Below are positions 37,125 through 47,208 of a DNA stretch of 64,000 nt, in pieces. The position numbers and the translations under genes were made by a program. Source of the stretch: Pseudohongiella sp. (GTDB lineage Bacteria; Pseudomonadota; Gammaproteobacteria; Pseudomonadales; Pseudohongiellaceae). The stretch is from the NCBI GenBank assembly GCA_030651695.1, contig JAUSCD010000012.1, positions 186,001 to 250,000 on the forward strand, read 5' to 3'. Position 1 is the stretch's first letter; each line of letters starts with the position of its first letter. The notes under the pieces were generated by a model that worked only from the letters and a program-made list of their open reading frames with translations, made no database searches and was not told where the DNA came from.

Positions 37125-37828
37125 CGGCACAGATTAAAAGAGCTGGTATCCAGATGAAAGTGATTGGCGTGCGGCGCGTTGTAGTCCGGCCCCAGCACAG
37201 TGCCAAAGTAGTTGCACGCACTGCTGTGTACATCGCGCAGGAAAGCGCTGGAGTTGGGGTGATCGACATTGTCCCAGTGAGTTAACACATCAGCGATAGC
37301 GCCACTCTCAAATCGGAATGTAGCCACATCAAATGCCGAGGCCGTCGCGTGTTGACTGCGCCGCCCCTGTTCACGGCTGTACACATTACGACATGCAAAG
37401 GTGCCGTAATGTTCGATTGAGCTGAGGCGACTTCCAAAATGCTGCAGTGCAAGCGGTTGCAACTTTTGTTGCTCAAACATCAACCAACGCACCAGCAAAG
37501 GACATGTCAGCGTGAATGACGAATTAAATTCCACACCAGTACTGCGCACACGCACCACATTCGTCAGCGGGCAGTTCTCAACCGGGGTGTAATCCTTAAG
37601 TGCCAGGTAGTCCACAAAATCATCTGGCGCAGTACTGAGAAAATCCAGACAGACGTCGGAATCATTTGCCAGCCTGGACAATTTCATTTTTGTAACAGGC
37701 GTCATGGGCTGATCAAACGTCAGCGGCTCCCAGGGATTCCAGGCCGGGGGCACTAACTCCCACGGCCTGGTAAGCACCACTAATGTTATGCAGATCCATA
37801 TAGAAAGGCGCAGGATCCAACGCGTCAT
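37121..37828 (-). CDS. Extensin-like C-terminal domain protein
   Basis: Periplasmic or membrane-anchored protein of 235 residues with an N-terminal hydrophobic helix (ILRLSIWICITLVVLT). The rest matches the extensin-like C-terminal family of bacterial proteins, which has a peptidase-like fold: VCLDFLSTAP, HYGTFACRNVYSREQGRRSQHATASAFDVATFRF, and FHLDTSSF with conserved His and Asp that could bind zinc. Cys residues may form disulfides. Function is not known, though cell-wall remodelling is plausible. Its end overlaps the stop of the convergent photolyase gene by four bases. Confidence 0.78.
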   Translation of the reverse strand: MTRWILRLSIWICITLVVLTRPWELVPPAWNPWEPLTFDQPMTPVTKMKLSRLANDSDVCLDFLSTAPDDFVDYLALKDYTPVENCPLTNVVRVRSTGVEFNSSFTLTCPLLVRWLMFEQQKLQPLALQHFGSRLSSIEHYGTFACRNVYSREQGRRSQHATASAFDVATFRFESGAIADVLTHWDNVDHPNSSAFLRDVHSSACNYFGTVLGPDYNAPHANHFHLDTSSFNLCR

Positions 37829-37892
37829 CGTGTTCAGCTCCTGATTACCTGTTCATTTTCGCTGCTCACATTTGTGGCTGCTGCAAAGGAAC

Positions 37893-38420
37893 TCATTTCA
37901 GAACGTTACGCTCTGCAAATCCCAATGGAAGTTCATACTCGTCATTAAGTGTAACAGTATATTCACCTGCTTCGGCACCGTAGACGGGCAAGGGCTCGAT
38001 CAGCTCAAAATCCCGAACATCAGCGGTGCAGGCGATTCCTTCCGGCACGTGACGATAGTACATGAATACATGCAGAGTCTGTGTGCCCGCGTCATAACGT
38101 TTGCTGACATGGCCCAGTTCTTCACAGCCATTCATGTATTTCCCTTCCACCTTCAGGAAAACCTGCACAGGAGTCGAGTCTGTTACCACCAGACTGACAT
38201 TTTCTATATTGCGCAACGTGACACCTTCGCGAATACTGTGCAGCCGCCACAAATCATCACCTGCGGGCCTCAATTCGATTTGCTGGTACAGCCCAGGTTG
38301 CTCCTCAACATCAACTGCTGATATATGCAGGGCGTGACCGTCAAACACCGGATCGGCAGTTACTGCGGAAGTAGAAAAAGAAAGCAGGCTGCCCGCTAGC
38401 AAAACATGAAATGGTTTCAT
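37893..38420 (-). CDS. Secreted protein of unknown function
   Basis: No family recognised. The ATG at 38420 has a strong GGAGG ribosome site and gives 175 residues; the tracked ORF adds 23 residues through the leader. A signal peptide MKPFHVLLAGSLLSFSTSAVTA is followed by a small, mostly beta protein with two Cys (NGCEEL and IACTAD), which could form a disulfide in the periplasm. The upstream region has a perfect CRP box and two inverted repeats, suggesting tight regulation. The gene is downstream of an orphan response regulator on the same strand. Confidence 0.7.
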   Translation of the reverse strand: MKPFHVLLAGSLLSFSTSAVTADPVFDGHALHISAVDVEEQPGLYQQIELRPAGDDLWRLHSIREGVTLRNIENVSLVVTDSTPVQVFLKVEGKYMNGCEELGHVSKRYDAGTQTLHVFMYYRHVPEGIACTADVRDFELIEPLPVYGAEAGEYTVTLNDEYELPLGFAERNVLK

Positions 38421-38451
38421 AAATCCTCCGTTTAATTTTTTCCTTGATGAA

Positions 38452-38479
38452 CAAGACCCGATGAAACGTTCAGGTCTTG
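38452..38479. repeat. Inverted repeat in the leader of the secreted-protein gene
   Basis: CAAGACC, 14 bases, GGTCTTG. Perfect arms, about 30 bases before the start of the 37.9-38.4 kb gene, so it would form a stem in its mRNA leader or be an operator. Confidence 0.5.
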
Positions 38480-38488
38480 CACACAACA

Positions 38489-38518
38489 TTTATGCACAAC
38501 AGCAACGTTGTGCATAAA
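38489..38518. repeat. Perfect 12-6-12 inverted repeat
   Basis: TTTATGCACAAC, AGCAAC, GTTGTGCATAAA. The arms are perfectly complementary. It lies between the response-regulator stop and the secreted-protein start. It is not followed by a T run on either strand, which favours an operator or RNA structure over an ordinary terminator. Confidence 0.65.
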
Positions 38519-38549
38519 ACGGATAGTAGAAAATTTATGGAAAACTTTA

Positions 38550-38565
38550 TGTGATTCTCATCACA
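38550..38565. promoter_or_regulatory. Perfect CRP/Vfr consensus site
   Basis: TGTGA-TTCTCA-TCACA, both half-sites exact, preceded by an AT-rich tract. It lies 130 bases upstream of the secreted-protein gene and ten bases after the stop of the response regulator. The window also encodes the matching CRP. Confidence 0.75.
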
Positions 38566-38575
38566 TGAACGCGGA

Positions 38576-39223
38576 CTACAGCAAACCCAGATTGATCGCT
38601 CTCAACACCGCTTGTGTGCGATCTCTGACGCCGAGTTTTTCCAGAATGGATGACACCTGATTTTTTACGGTGCCTTCGGATTTGTGAATGGTGCGCGAAA
38701 TTTCCCTGTTGCTGAATCCGCCTGCCATCAAACGCAACACTTCCACTTCTTTATCACTGAGCGATTCCGGCGCTACCAGATTATCAAAGCGCGGCTCCAT
38801 CGATGACAGGCCTTTCAGAATACGTTCGGTGATGGCGGGCTGCACCAGCGTGCCACCGGCATAAACGCTTTCGATTGCACCTACCAGACTGTTAAGCGAT
38901 ACATCTTTAAGTAAATAACCTTTGGCACCTGCCTGCATACCTTCCAGCACCAGCTGGCTGTCATCAAAAGTGGTGAGAATGATGCTGGGCACCATACAAC
39001 CGGCGGCGCGCATGGCGTTGAGCGCATCGATACCGGTCATTTTTGGCATACGGATATCCATCAGCATGACGTCGGGTTTGTACTTCTGAATTCCCTCAAC
39101 GACCTGACTGCCATCTTCGACCTGGCCGACCACCTCAATACGCTCGCTAAGCTCGAGCAGACTGCAGATGCCAAGTCTGACCAGATTCTGGTCTTCTGCC
39201 AGCATGACGCGGATTTTGTTCAT
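38576..39223 (-). CDS. NarL/FixJ-type response regulator
   Basis: Two-component transcription factor of 215 residues, starting at the ATG at 39223 (MNKIRVMLAEDQ). The receiver domain has the acidic pair near E10/D11, the phosphoacceptor D56 in VMLMDIRMP, and the conserved Lys in KGYLLKDVS. The C-terminal LuxR-type helix-turn-helix is SDKEVEVLRLMAGGFSNREISRTIHKSEGTVKNQVSSILEKLGV. No sensor kinase is adjacent, so it is an orphan regulator here. It is divergent from a DUF2306-like gene across a region with an inverted repeat. Confidence 0.9.
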   Translation of the reverse strand: MNKIRVMLAEDQNLVRLGICSLLELSERIEVVGQVEDGSQVVEGIQKYKPDVMLMDIRMPKMTGIDALNAMRAAGCMVPSIILTTFDDSQLVLEGMQAGAKGYLLKDVSLNSLVGAIESVYAGGTLVQPAITERILKGLSSMEPRFDNLVAPESLSDKEVEVLRLMAGGFSNREISRTIHKSEGTVKNQVSSILEKLGVRDRTQAVLRAINLGLL

Positions 39224-39357
39224 GTGCCGATTGATCTCTCTTGTATGAGTGATTTTGTTCTGTGGCCCGATTATGGCACAGGCTGACACAAACGACGTAT
39301 AGGTCTTAAGTAACCTCACAGGCCGTGGCTTTTGTCACTTGGCGCCTGTATCGCGCG

Positions 39358-39375
39358 GTGTCAGCATACTGACAC
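39358..39375. repeat. Perfect 7-4-7 inverted repeat in divergent gap
   Basis: GTGTCAG-CATA-CTGACAC. It lies 55 bases before the DUF2306-like gene and 135 bases before the response-regulator gene. A further CTGACAC half-site occurs about 75 bases away near 39283. Candidate operator for an unknown dimeric regulator. Confidence 0.5.
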
Positions 39376-39430
39376 GGCAGATGGGATGGCTTGCCGGGCG
39401 GTTCAACAAACCAATTACAGGAGTAACTCA

Positions 39431-40171
39431 ATGTTTCTGATTCACCAGTCTGCTCTCTATCTGCATATCACCGGCGGCCTTGCTGCACTGCTGTTGTTCT
39501 GGATTCCGGTATTTGCGCGCAAAGGCTCACCCATTCACAAACGTGTAGGGCGTTATTTCGCCTTGCTGATGTATATGGTGGGTATTTCCGGCATCATCCT
39601 GAGCTCGCTGGATCTGTTGATGCCGGTGCAATTGCATCCTGACGATGCCGTCGCTTCTGTGCGTGACAGAGCAATATTTCTGTTTTCGCTCAGCCTGCTG
39701 GTGTTGACCACCACTCGTCATGGCTGGCTGACTATCACCCACAAAGACAATCGCCAACCACTGAAACATCCGCTGCAACTGCTGCTGACAGGCGCCTTGC
39801 TGGCAACGGGTGCGGGGCTGCTATTGCTAGGCCTGTCCAACAGCAACACCATCTACATTGTATTTGGCGGACTGGAAATCGTGTTGAGTATCGGACTGCT
39901 GCGTTACACCTTCAAGAGGATCACAAAACCTCGTGAATGGTGGACGGAGCATCTGGGCGGTTTGATAGCGTCCGGCATTGGTGCCTACACGGCGTTTGTG
40001 GTGGTCGGTGCCGGAACGTTGATGGGACCGCTCTACAGTCAATGGCCATGGTTGCCAGTGCTGGTCTGGGTCGGCCCCGGCGTAATAGGCGGAATCGCGA
40101 TAGGCGTTACGACGCGGCACTACCGGCTTAAATTTGCACCAAAACACGCCTCTGCCACGAGCCAGATCTGA
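39431..40171 (+). CDS. Integral membrane protein, DUF2306-like
   Basis: The ATG at 39431 has a good AGGAG site and gives 246 residues; the tracked ORF adds 33 residues through the operator region. Seven or so hydrophobic segments are visible. HITGGLAALLLFWIPVFARKGSPIHKRVGRYFALLMYMVGISGI is the conserved His-containing start of DUF2306-type proteins. Function unknown; the conserved His residues could bind haem or metal, but this is speculative. Confidence 0.7.
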   Translation: MFLIHQSALYLHITGGLAALLLFWIPVFARKGSPIHKRVGRYFALLMYMVGISGIILSSLDLLMPVQLHPDDAVASVRDRAIFLFSLSLLVLTTTRHGWLTITHKDNRQPLKHPLQLLLTGALLATGAGLLLLGLSNSNTIYIVFGGLEIVLSIGLLRYTFKRITKPREWWTEHLGGLIASGIGAYTAFVVVGAGTLMGPLYSQWPWLPVLVWVGPGVIGGIAIGVTTRHYRLKFAPKHASATSQI

Positions 40172-40374
40172 CACCGTTTACCAAGGTTCAACTCACACGG
40201 ATCAGATTTATCGGGCTGTGACTTTTCGGGGGGCGCTTAGCGCCTCCGGTATAAAACCCTCAGCCGACAGCGCAAGGCTTTCGCGATACCAGCATGCGCC
40301 GTTGCCATCTGGAAACCGCAGACTGTGACGACCTCTTGGCCTGCCAGAAACGCGGCCGGTGTCGCCGATAATGG

Positions 40375-41898
40375 TTACAGCTGCAGCCCTTTCTGCGCCA
40401 GAGCCACGGCACGGAATATCGCACGCGCCTTGTTCATGGTTTCTTCCCATTCCAGGGTCGGAACCGAATCTGCCACCACGCCAGCGCCTGCCTGCACATA
40501 AAGCGTGCCGTCTTTGATCACTGCAGTGCGGATGGCAATTGCCATATCCATGTTGCCACCCCAACCAATGTAACCCATGGCGCCGCCATAAATACCGCGC
40601 TTGATCGGCTCCATCTCATCAATAATCTGCATGGCGCGCACCTTGGGTGCGCCAGACAAAGTGCCCACCGGCAAGGTAGCTTTAAGAACATCCAGCGAGG
40701 TTTTGTCGTCACTAATCTGGCTTTCCACAATGGATGCTATGTGCATCACATGGGAATAACGTTCCACAAACATCTTTTTGGGCACATGCACAGAACCGGT
40801 TTTTGATACGCGTCCGGAGTCATTGCGACTCAGATCAATGAGCATCAGGTGTTCTGCAATTTCTTTGGCATCGGCCAGCAGTTCCTGCTCCAGCGCCTGA
40901 TCCTGCTCATCGGTGGCACCACGCTTGCGCGTACCGGCCAGCGGTCGCACGGTGATCAGACCATCTTCAACCCGCGCCAGAATTTCCGGCGAAGCGCTGA
41001 CAATATGGTGATCACCCATATTAAAAAACACCATGTAAGGCGAAGGGTTCAGGTAACGCAGCGCACGGTAGGCATGAATGGGGTCGCCATCAAACGGCAC
41101 AGACATACGCTGCGCCAGCACCACCTGCATGACATCACCGGCAAGAATATAATCCTTGATCGAATTGACGGCTTTTTCAAACGGCGCCTGCTGGAAGCTG
41201 GAGAAAAAATCCTGCTCGGCGCTGATGACATCGGGGCGCGACCTGGCAATCGGGCGCTGAAAAGGTTGCATCAGTGCCGATTCGATTTCATCCAGACGTG
41301 AATAAGCCTTATTCAGAGCACCTTTTTGCGAAGGGTCCGCGTGGCACACAATAGAAATGGTGCCGCGCAGATTGTCGAACACCACAACTTCTTCCGACAG
41401 CAGCAACAGAATTTCAGGTGTGCCTATTTCATCCTCGCCGGGTGCGGCGCCCAAGGAAGGTTCTACGTAACGCACAGTGTCGTAACTGAAATACCCGACC
41501 AGACCACCGCTGAATTTTGGCACACCCGCCAGCTCGGCAACTTTAAAGCGATTTTTGAACGCTTCAACAAACACAAACGGATCATCCATTCTGTGTTGTT
41601 CGATCAGCGCGCCATCCTGCTCTACACGCACATCGTCAGCGCTGACACGCACAACAGTTTTACAAGGCAAACCAATGATGGAAAAACGTCCCCACTTTTC
41701 GCCGCCCTGCACTGATTCAAACAAATAGGTATACACACCATCGGCAAGTTTTAAATAGGTGCTGAGTGGGGTTTCAAAATCGGCCAGCACTTCGCGCACC
41801 ACCGGCACACGGTTGTAACCGGCAGCGGCCAGCGCATCAATGTCCTGCTGTTGCAGTCGGGTTGCCACAGCGGCGGAGGAGAATTGATTGCGCGTCAT
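40375..41898 (-). CDS. trpE: Anthranilate synthase component I
   Basis: Converts chorismate and ammonia to anthranilate, with TrpG supplying ammonia. The 507 residues include the N-terminal feedback region ([13 protein letters not shown]) and the chorismate-binding core ([65 protein letters not shown]). It is the last gene of amgK-murU-rpe-trpE on the minus strand. The gph phosphatase often between rpe and trpE is absent. The 203 bases downstream hold only a short GC-rich inverted repeat (GGCGC-TTA-GCGCC) and no gene. Confidence 0.96.
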   Translation of the reverse strand: MTRNQFSSAAVATRLQQQDIDALAAAGYNRVPVVREVLADFETPLSTYLKLADGVYTYLFESVQGGEKWGRFSIIGLPCKTVVRVSADDVRVEQDGALIEQHRMDDPFVFVEAFKNRFKVAELAGVPKFSGGLVGYFSYDTVRYVEPSLGAAPGEDEIGTPEILLLLSEEVVVFDNLRGTISIVCHADPSQKGALNKAYSRLDEIESALMQPFQRPIARSRPDVISAEQDFFSSFQQAPFEKAVNSIKDYILAGDVMQVVLAQRMSVPFDGDPIHAYRALRYLNPSPYMVFFNMGDHHIVSASPEILARVEDGLITVRPLAGTRKRGATDEQDQALEQELLADAKEIAEHLMLIDLSRNDSGRVSKTGSVHVPKKMFVERYSHVMHIASIVESQISDDKTSLDVLKATLPVGTLSGAPKVRAMQIIDEMEPIKRGIYGGAMGYIGWGGNMDMAIAIRTAVIKDGTLYVQAGAGVVADSVPTLEWEETMNKARAIFRAVALAQKGLQL

Positions 41899-41913
41899 CA
41901 GAAACCTTCCCTT

Positions 41914-42606
41914 TTAAACAGCTACAGTCTGCGCCAGTTGCTGGCGCATGGTGGTGATGGTGTTCTCGTAGGAGTCACTGTTAAAAATGGCAGACCCCGC
42001 AACAAACATATCGGCACCGGCGCGTGCAATTTCCGCAATATTGTCGACCGTGACACCACCATCAACTTCCAGGCGGATATTAAAACCACTGTTATCAATC
42101 AGACTACGCGCCTGCTGCAATTTTTTGAGCGCTGACGGGATAAATTTCTGACCACCAAAACCCGGGTTCACCGACATGATCAGAATCAGGTCAATTTTGT
42201 CCATCAGATATTCCAGGCAATCCAGAGTGGTACCCGGATTAAACACCAGACCGGCTTTACAGCCGGCATCACGGATCAGCTGCAGTGAGCGATCAACGTG
42301 CTGTGACGCTTCCGGGTGAAAACTGATAATGCTGGCACCGGCTTTGGCAAAATCGGTGATCATCTGATCCACCGGCTGCACCATCAGGTGCACATCAATG
42401 GGCGCCTTGATGCCGTAACTGCGCAAGGCTTTGCAGACCATGGGGCCGATGGTCAGGTTAGGCACATAATGATTGTCCATGACGTCAAAATGCACTACGT
42501 CAGCACCGGCAGCGAGAACAGCATCGACTTCTTCACCCAGGCGGGCGAAGTCGGCGGATAAAATTGAAGGAGCAATCAGGAAGTTTTTGTCCATAACGTA
42601 AGTCAT
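41914..42606 (-). CDS. rpe: Ribulose-phosphate 3-epimerase
   Basis: Interconverts ribulose 5-phosphate and xylulose 5-phosphate in the pentose phosphate pathway. The start is the ATG at 42606, overlapping murU by the ATGA tetranucleotide. The 230-residue TIM barrel contains [48 protein letters not shown] and LEVDGGV, including metal-binding His and Asp residues. Confidence 0.96.
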   Translation of the reverse strand: MTYVMDKNFLIAPSILSADFARLGEEVDAVLAAGADVVHFDVMDNHYVPNLTIGPMVCKALRSYGIKAPIDVHLMVQPVDQMITDFAKAGASIISFHPEASQHVDRSLQLIRDAGCKAGLVFNPGTTLDCLEYLMDKIDLILIMSVNPGFGGQKFIPSALKKLQQARSLIDNSGFNIRLEVDGGVTVDNIAEIARAGADMFVAGSAIFNSDSYENTITTMRQQLAQTVAV

Positions 42607-43292
42607 CACAAGGTCGCCGGCTGTGTGTTTGAAAGGCGGCATTCTAACGCCTTCAGCCGCTCGGGTGAACCGATATCCTGCCAGTCGCCAGTGAAGTACT
42701 CACCGGTGACCATCTGTCTCGCCATGGCCTGGCGCAGCAGCGGCGACAAAGCCAGGCGCTGCACAGACAGCCCGGCGAACAATTGCGGGTGCAACACACT
42801 GATGCCACTGAAGGTGTAGCGGGGATCTGCGTTATCTGACACCCGCCCATCAGCGCCCAGATAGAAATCACCCTGCGGATGATGTGGCGCATTCGGGACA
42901 AGTACCAGATGCGCCAGGGCGCTGGCTGGATCCAGCGGTTTCAGCAGGGAAAAATCATAGTCCGTCCAGACATCACCGTTGACCACCACAAACTCCTCCG
43001 TCCCCAGCAAGGGCAGAGCATTAATGATGCCGCCTGCGGTTTCCAGCAGCTCGTTTTCCACTGAATACTGAATGTGCACGCCATAACGGGAGCCGTCGCC
43101 CAGAGCGGCCGGAATCTGCTCACCCAGATGATGCAGATTGATTACCAGATCACGGATACCGGCTTTGGCCAATTTCAGGATCTGCCATTCAATAAGGCTG
43201 TGAGCACCGGCTTTGAGAAGAGGTTTGGGTGTCAACTCCGTCAGCGGCAGCATGCGCTTGCCGTGCCCGGCTGCCAGGATCATGGCCTTCAT
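42606..43292 (-). CDS. murU: N-acetylmuramate alpha-1-phosphate uridylyltransferase
   Basis: Makes UDP-MurNAc from MurNAc-1-phosphate and UTP in the cell-wall recycling shortcut that bypasses de novo synthesis. The 228 residues form a sugar nucleotidyltransferase: [23 protein letters not shown] (nucleotide loop) and [12 protein letters not shown] (metal Asp). The start overlaps the end of amgK by one base, and pairing with that kinase fixes the substrate. Confidence 0.93.
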   Translation of the reverse strand: MKAMILAAGHGKRMLPLTELTPKPLLKAGAHSLIEWQILKLAKAGIRDLVINLHHLGEQIPAALGDGSRYGVHIQYSVENELLETAGGIINALPLLGTEEFVVVNGDVWTDYDFSLLKPLDPASALAHLVLVPNAPHHPQGDFYLGADGRVSDNADPRYTFSGISVLHPQLFAGLSVQRLALSPLLRQAMARQMVTGEYFTGDWQDIGSPERLKALECRLSNTQPATL

Positions 43293-44503
43293 CAGTGGCC
43301 TTCCTCAGCATCATGTTCATAAGCCAGATCGGCTGATGACACCAGCGGCCCGGAGGCCGTCAGCACCCCATACATGTCAATCATCGGGCCACGGCGGAAC
43401 CAGCTTATAAATGCTTTTAACTCAGGGTGACGCTCACCCACAGTGACGACGTAATCCATCACTACCGGCAGATCCAGCAGGTAACGCGGTTTGTTGTCAC
43501 GCAATGCAAGCCGACAGAAAATGCCCAGCACTTTGATGTGACGCTGAATCCCCATCAGATCAAAATCGCGCCGGAAAGCCTCCCAGGACAAGCTGGCGGG
43601 CACAATATCGCGCGCCTGTGCCTGTTCAAAATACTGGCGCAGCCAGCGGCTGACATCCTCTGCAGGCCACACGATATAACAATCACGCAGCAGGGAAACC
43701 AGATCGTAGGTCACCGCGCCGGTCACCGCATCCTGAAAGTCGATAACGCCCGGCGGCTGGTTTTCGGGGTGGGCGCCATCCGCATGCTGGCGCACCATCA
43801 AATTGCGCGAGTGATAGTCCCTGTGTACACGCACCTGCGTCTGCCCAAGCGCAGCCTGCTCAAGAAATTGCCAGGTGTTCGCCAATAATCTGGTCTCGTC
43901 GGCATCCAGCTCAATGCCGAGCATGCGGCCACAGAACCACTCATCAAACAGACTGAGCTCGTTATGCAGACGCGTCTGATCATAAGGCGGCAACTGCGAC
44001 ACACTGCGGTCGGATTGCAGCGCCAGCAAGGCATTCATGGCCTGGGTATAAAGCACGTCCACGCGCGCCATATCTCCGGCGTCCTGAGCCGCCTGCAGAC
44101 AGGGCAGATATAACTGATCACCAAAATCCTCCAACAGCATGAAGCCCTGTTCCAGGTCGTGCGCCAGTATGGTCGGCGTCTGCAGTCCCGCGGCGCGGAA
44201 TTCAGATGCCGTCAGTAAAAAAGCAGGGTTGTTTTCACGCTCAGGCGGCGCATCCACCAGCATCAGACTTTTTACCGGATGATCAAATCCCTCGAGTGAC
44301 AAGGCCGATCCGGCATGGTGACGGAAATAACGACGAAAGCTGGCATCACCGCCCAGCGCCGAAGCATTCACCGGCCCCGGGTCAGAACCCAGGAGCTGTT
44401 GCAAAGCCACACGCGCCCACTGCTGTAGTTGCTGGTGTCGGATATCCGTATTGGTTTCGCTTGTGCCTGAATCGCCATCCGTAGACTGTTGTTGCCGGGA
44501 CAT
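43292..44503 (-). CDS. amgK: Anomeric N-acetylmuramate/N-acetylglucosamine kinase
   Basis: Phosphorylates MurNAc (and GlcNAc) at C1, feeding MurU. It is an aminoglycoside-phosphotransferase-like kinase: SLMLVDAPPERENNPAFL near the N-lobe, VHRDYHSRNLMV as the catalytic loop, VIDFQDAVTGAVTYDLVSL as the metal motif. Two starts compete. The ATG at 44503 is 11 bases from AGGAG, while a TTG at 44509 is five bases from it and adds two residues. It is divergent from lptD, as in Pseudomonas, and heads the amgK-murU-rpe-trpE unit. Confidence 0.92.
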   Translation of the reverse strand: MSRQQQSTDGDSGTSETNTDIRHQQLQQWARVALQQLLGSDPGPVNASALGGDASFRRYFRHHAGSALSLEGFDHPVKSLMLVDAPPERENNPAFLLTASEFRAAGLQTPTILAHDLEQGFMLLEDFGDQLYLPCLQAAQDAGDMARVDVLYTQAMNALLALQSDRSVSQLPPYDQTRLHNELSLFDEWFCGRMLGIELDADETRLLANTWQFLEQAALGQTQVRVHRDYHSRNLMVRQHADGAHPENQPPGVIDFQDAVTGAVTYDLVSLLRDCYIVWPAEDVSRWLRQYFEQAQARDIVPASLSWEAFRRDFDLMGIQRHIKVLGIFCRLALRDNKPRYLLDLPVVMDYVVTVGERHPELKAFISWFRRGPMIDMYGVLTASGPLVSSADLAYEHDAEEGH

Positions 44504-44685
44504 TGTCAAATCTGCTCCTGATACCAGCGCCAGCCGGATCTGTGTAACGGCCGCGATTCACTTCTAGTGGCCGTGATTACTTTCTAATGAAAGGGTGATG
44601 AATTATCATGCCTGCGCTGCCAACCGACGCCATCAAGCGTGGATAGCACCACCATTCTCCATTGCCGACCGGATCGCCCGCAACT

Positions 44686-47208
44686 ATGTCAGACCGCAAG
44701 TCAGACAAAAAGTCTGTTAACAGACAATCAAGACGTTTTTATCCCGGCTGGATCGTCCCTGCCTTGCTGCTGCCCGCCATCAGCCCGGCGATTTATGCGC
44801 AACAGTCGCAGTCACCGGATACCGCATCCGGCGCCGGCATCATGCAGGACTGGCTGACGCGTGAAAACATGACTGAAGAGCAGGCCGGGCAGTTGAATAG
44901 CGCATGCTGCGGCATGTTTGTTGAGCCAGAGTTGCTGGGCGAAAACGCCGCACTGGACCCTGACAGCGCACCGACTGAAATTGTGACGCCCTATCGCGTC
45001 AGCCAGCCCGAGCCACAACAGCTCTACGTGGAAGGTGACGTTACCGTTCGCCAGGGTTATCGCAGCCTGCAGGCATCAGAAGGCCTGCACTTAAACGAAG
45101 CAACCAACATTCTCAGCCTGCAAGGCGACGTGGTATTCCGTGAGCCCGGCTTTCTGGTCACCGGACAAGGTGCCCGGATAGATCAGAGCAGCGGCGACAA
45201 TACCATTGAACAAGCCTCCTATGTGATTCACAACACCCAGATTCATGGCACAGCATCGCGGCTCAGCTACAACACTGAGACCGGCATGATGACCATGGAT
45301 AACGGCGAATTCAGCCGTTGTGAGCCTATGGATCCTTTCTGGCTGGTGCAGGCCAGCAGTCTGCGTCTGGATAATGAACGCGGCGTGGGTTACGCCAGCG
45401 AGCTGACTTTGCGCCTGAGAGACGTGCCGGTTTTCTATTACCCTTACACCGTGCAGTTCCCGATTGGCGATCAGCGGGTATCCGGTATTTTGCCGCCATC
45501 TATCAGCAACAGCCGCGACAACGGCCTCGATGTTGCTCTGCCGTATTATTTCAATCTGGCACCGCACTACGATGCCACCGTGACGCCCAGATTGATGACG
45601 GAACGCGGCCTGATGTTAGGTGGCGAATTCCGCTATCTGTCGAGCTGGTCCATGAACACGGTGACCGCAGAACTGCTGCCGGATGATCAGACATACGATC
45701 CGGCGCGTGCCGGTATCAGCCGCGAAAGCGCGCCGCAACGCCAGCGTTGGTTTGGCAGTTTTGCTCACGAAGGCCAGCCGGCTCAGAACTGGCGCACCTT
45801 TGTTGATCTCAACGCAGTCAGTGACGCCGATTATTTCCGCGACCTGGGCACACGCAATCTTGATCTTGAAAGCCGCACCCACCTGAACAAAGAAGCCGTG
45901 GTGTCTTGGCAGGATGCCAACTGGCACGCCGAAACACGTCTGCAGCGTATCCAGATTATTGATCCTTATCTGGCTTCAATCGATATCAATAAACCTTATG
46001 ACCGGCTGCCGGAAGTCCGGCTCAGCCGCCAGGGCGACAGCTGGGGCGCATTCCGTTACGGCGCCGATGTGTCACATGTGCGTTTTGACCGCTCGCTGGA
46101 AAGATCACTGCTGAGCCCCGCTCAACTTGACGGCGGCGCCCTTGTGACCGGATCCCGAATGGCAGCAGAGCCTTGGGTAAGTATGCCGCTACGCGGCGCC
46201 GGTTATTTCCTGATCCCCACCGCGCGTTACCGTTATGCCAGTTGGGAGCTCGATCAGCAGGCCGTCAATACTGCCGGTTCGCCGGACCGCGGCGTCTCCG
46301 TATTCAGCCTGGACAGCGGGCTGATCTTTGAAAGACCGGTCAATGTGGCAGGATTGTCAGCTACCCAGACGCTTGAACCGCGTCTTTACTATCTTTACAG
46401 CGAGCAGAAAGACCAGCAATCACTGCCGAACTTTGACAGTGCCCAACTGCACATGAACTTCAATCAACTGTTCCGCGACAACCGCTTTAGTGGTGGCGAC
46501 CGCGTTGGTGATGCCAATCAGGTCAGCGCCGCGGTCACCAGCCGTCTGCTGACAAACGATGGCATGGAGCGGGCTCGTATCAGCGTGGGCCAGATTTTTC
46601 ACTTCAAAGATCGCAAAGTCTCACTCGACAGCCCCCTGCAGAACTGGCTGACATTACAGCCGCTGGACACGGATCGCTCGGCACTGGTGATGGAAGCCAG
46701 CTACCGTCCCCATTCCCGTTGGCAGCTGATGACCGATCTGCAATGGGATCAGGAAAACAGCACTATTGACCAGGGCAGCGTGGCACTGCAGATGCAGGGC
46801 GATCAGGGCAGATTATTTAATGTGGCGTTCCGCTACCGGGAAAAAACCGACGTTTTCCTCAATGCACCGCCGCTACTGGATCCCCGCATCAAGCAGTCAG
46901 ACATCTCGGCCGTGTGGCCTTTGAACGCAAACTGGAGTTTGCTCGGTCGCTGGAACTATGACCACAGCAACAGCAGGAACCTTGAAACCTTCGCGGGTGT
47001 CGAATACAGTAACTGTTGCGCTACCATGCGCGTGATCGCCCGCGACTGGGTCAATGACTACGAATTACTTGAACCAAACACCAGAAAAAACCGGGGCGTT
47101 TTTTTCCAGCTATCCCTGCACGGCCTGGGCGACCTCGCCGGTGGCGGTCTCGACAGCCTGCTTAGCAACAGCATCCCCGGATTTAAGGAGCAAAACAGCA
47201 ATGACTAA
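44686..47208 (+). CDS. lptD: LPS-assembly protein LptD
   Basis: Outer-membrane beta-barrel that inserts lipopolysaccharide into the outer leaflet together with LptE. After a signal segment (VPALLLPAISPAIYAQ) comes an N-terminal OstA jelly-roll (VEGDVTVRQGYRSLQASEGLHLNEATNILSLQGDVVFREPG). A barrel of over 550 residues follows. Paired Cys in NSACCGMF near the N-terminus and SNCCATMRV near the C-terminus match the disulfide positions needed for LptD maturation. About 840 residues is normal. Its end overlaps the surA start by eight bases. Confidence 0.96.
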   Translation: MSDRKSDKKSVNRQSRRFYPGWIVPALLLPAISPAIYAQQSQSPDTASGAGIMQDWLTRENMTEEQAGQLNSACCGMFVEPELLGENAALDPDSAPTEIVTPYRVSQPEPQQLYVEGDVTVRQGYRSLQASEGLHLNEATNILSLQGDVVFREPGFLVTGQGARIDQSSGDNTIEQASYVIHNTQIHGTASRLSYNTETGMMTMDNGEFSRCEPMDPFWLVQASSLRLDNERGVGYASELTLRLRDVPVFYYPYTVQFPIGDQRVSGILPPSISNSRDNGLDVALPYYFNLAPHYDATVTPRLMTERGLMLGGEFRYLSSWSMNTVTAELLPDDQTYDPARAGISRESAPQRQRWFGSFAHEGQPAQNWRTFVDLNAVSDADYFRDLGTRNLDLESRTHLNKEAVVSWQDANWHAETRLQRIQIIDPYLASIDINKPYDRLPEVRLSRQGDSWGAFRYGADVSHVRFDRSLERSLLSPAQLDGGALVTGSRMAAEPWVSMPLRGAGYFLIPTARYRYASWELDQQAVNTAGSPDRGVSVFSLDSGLIFERPVNVAGLSATQTLEPRLYYLYSEQKDQQSLPNFDSAQLHMNFNQLFRDNRFSGGDRVGDANQVSAAVTSRLLTNDGMERARISVGQIFHFKDRKVSLDSPLQNWLTLQPLDTDRSALVMEASYRPHSRWQLMTDLQWDQENSTIDQGSVALQMQGDQGRLFNVAFRYREKTDVFLNAPPLLDPRIKQSDISAVWPLNANWSLLGRWNYDHSNSRNLETFAGVEYSNCCATMRVIARDWVNDYELLEPNTRKNRGVFFQLSLHGLGDLAGGGLDSLLSNSIPGFKEQNSND

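Noticed and set aside
40208-40564. 118-residue ORF after trpE
   Set aside because: Mostly an out-of-frame shadow of trpE. The 203-base gap beyond trpE holds only a short GC-rich inverted repeat.
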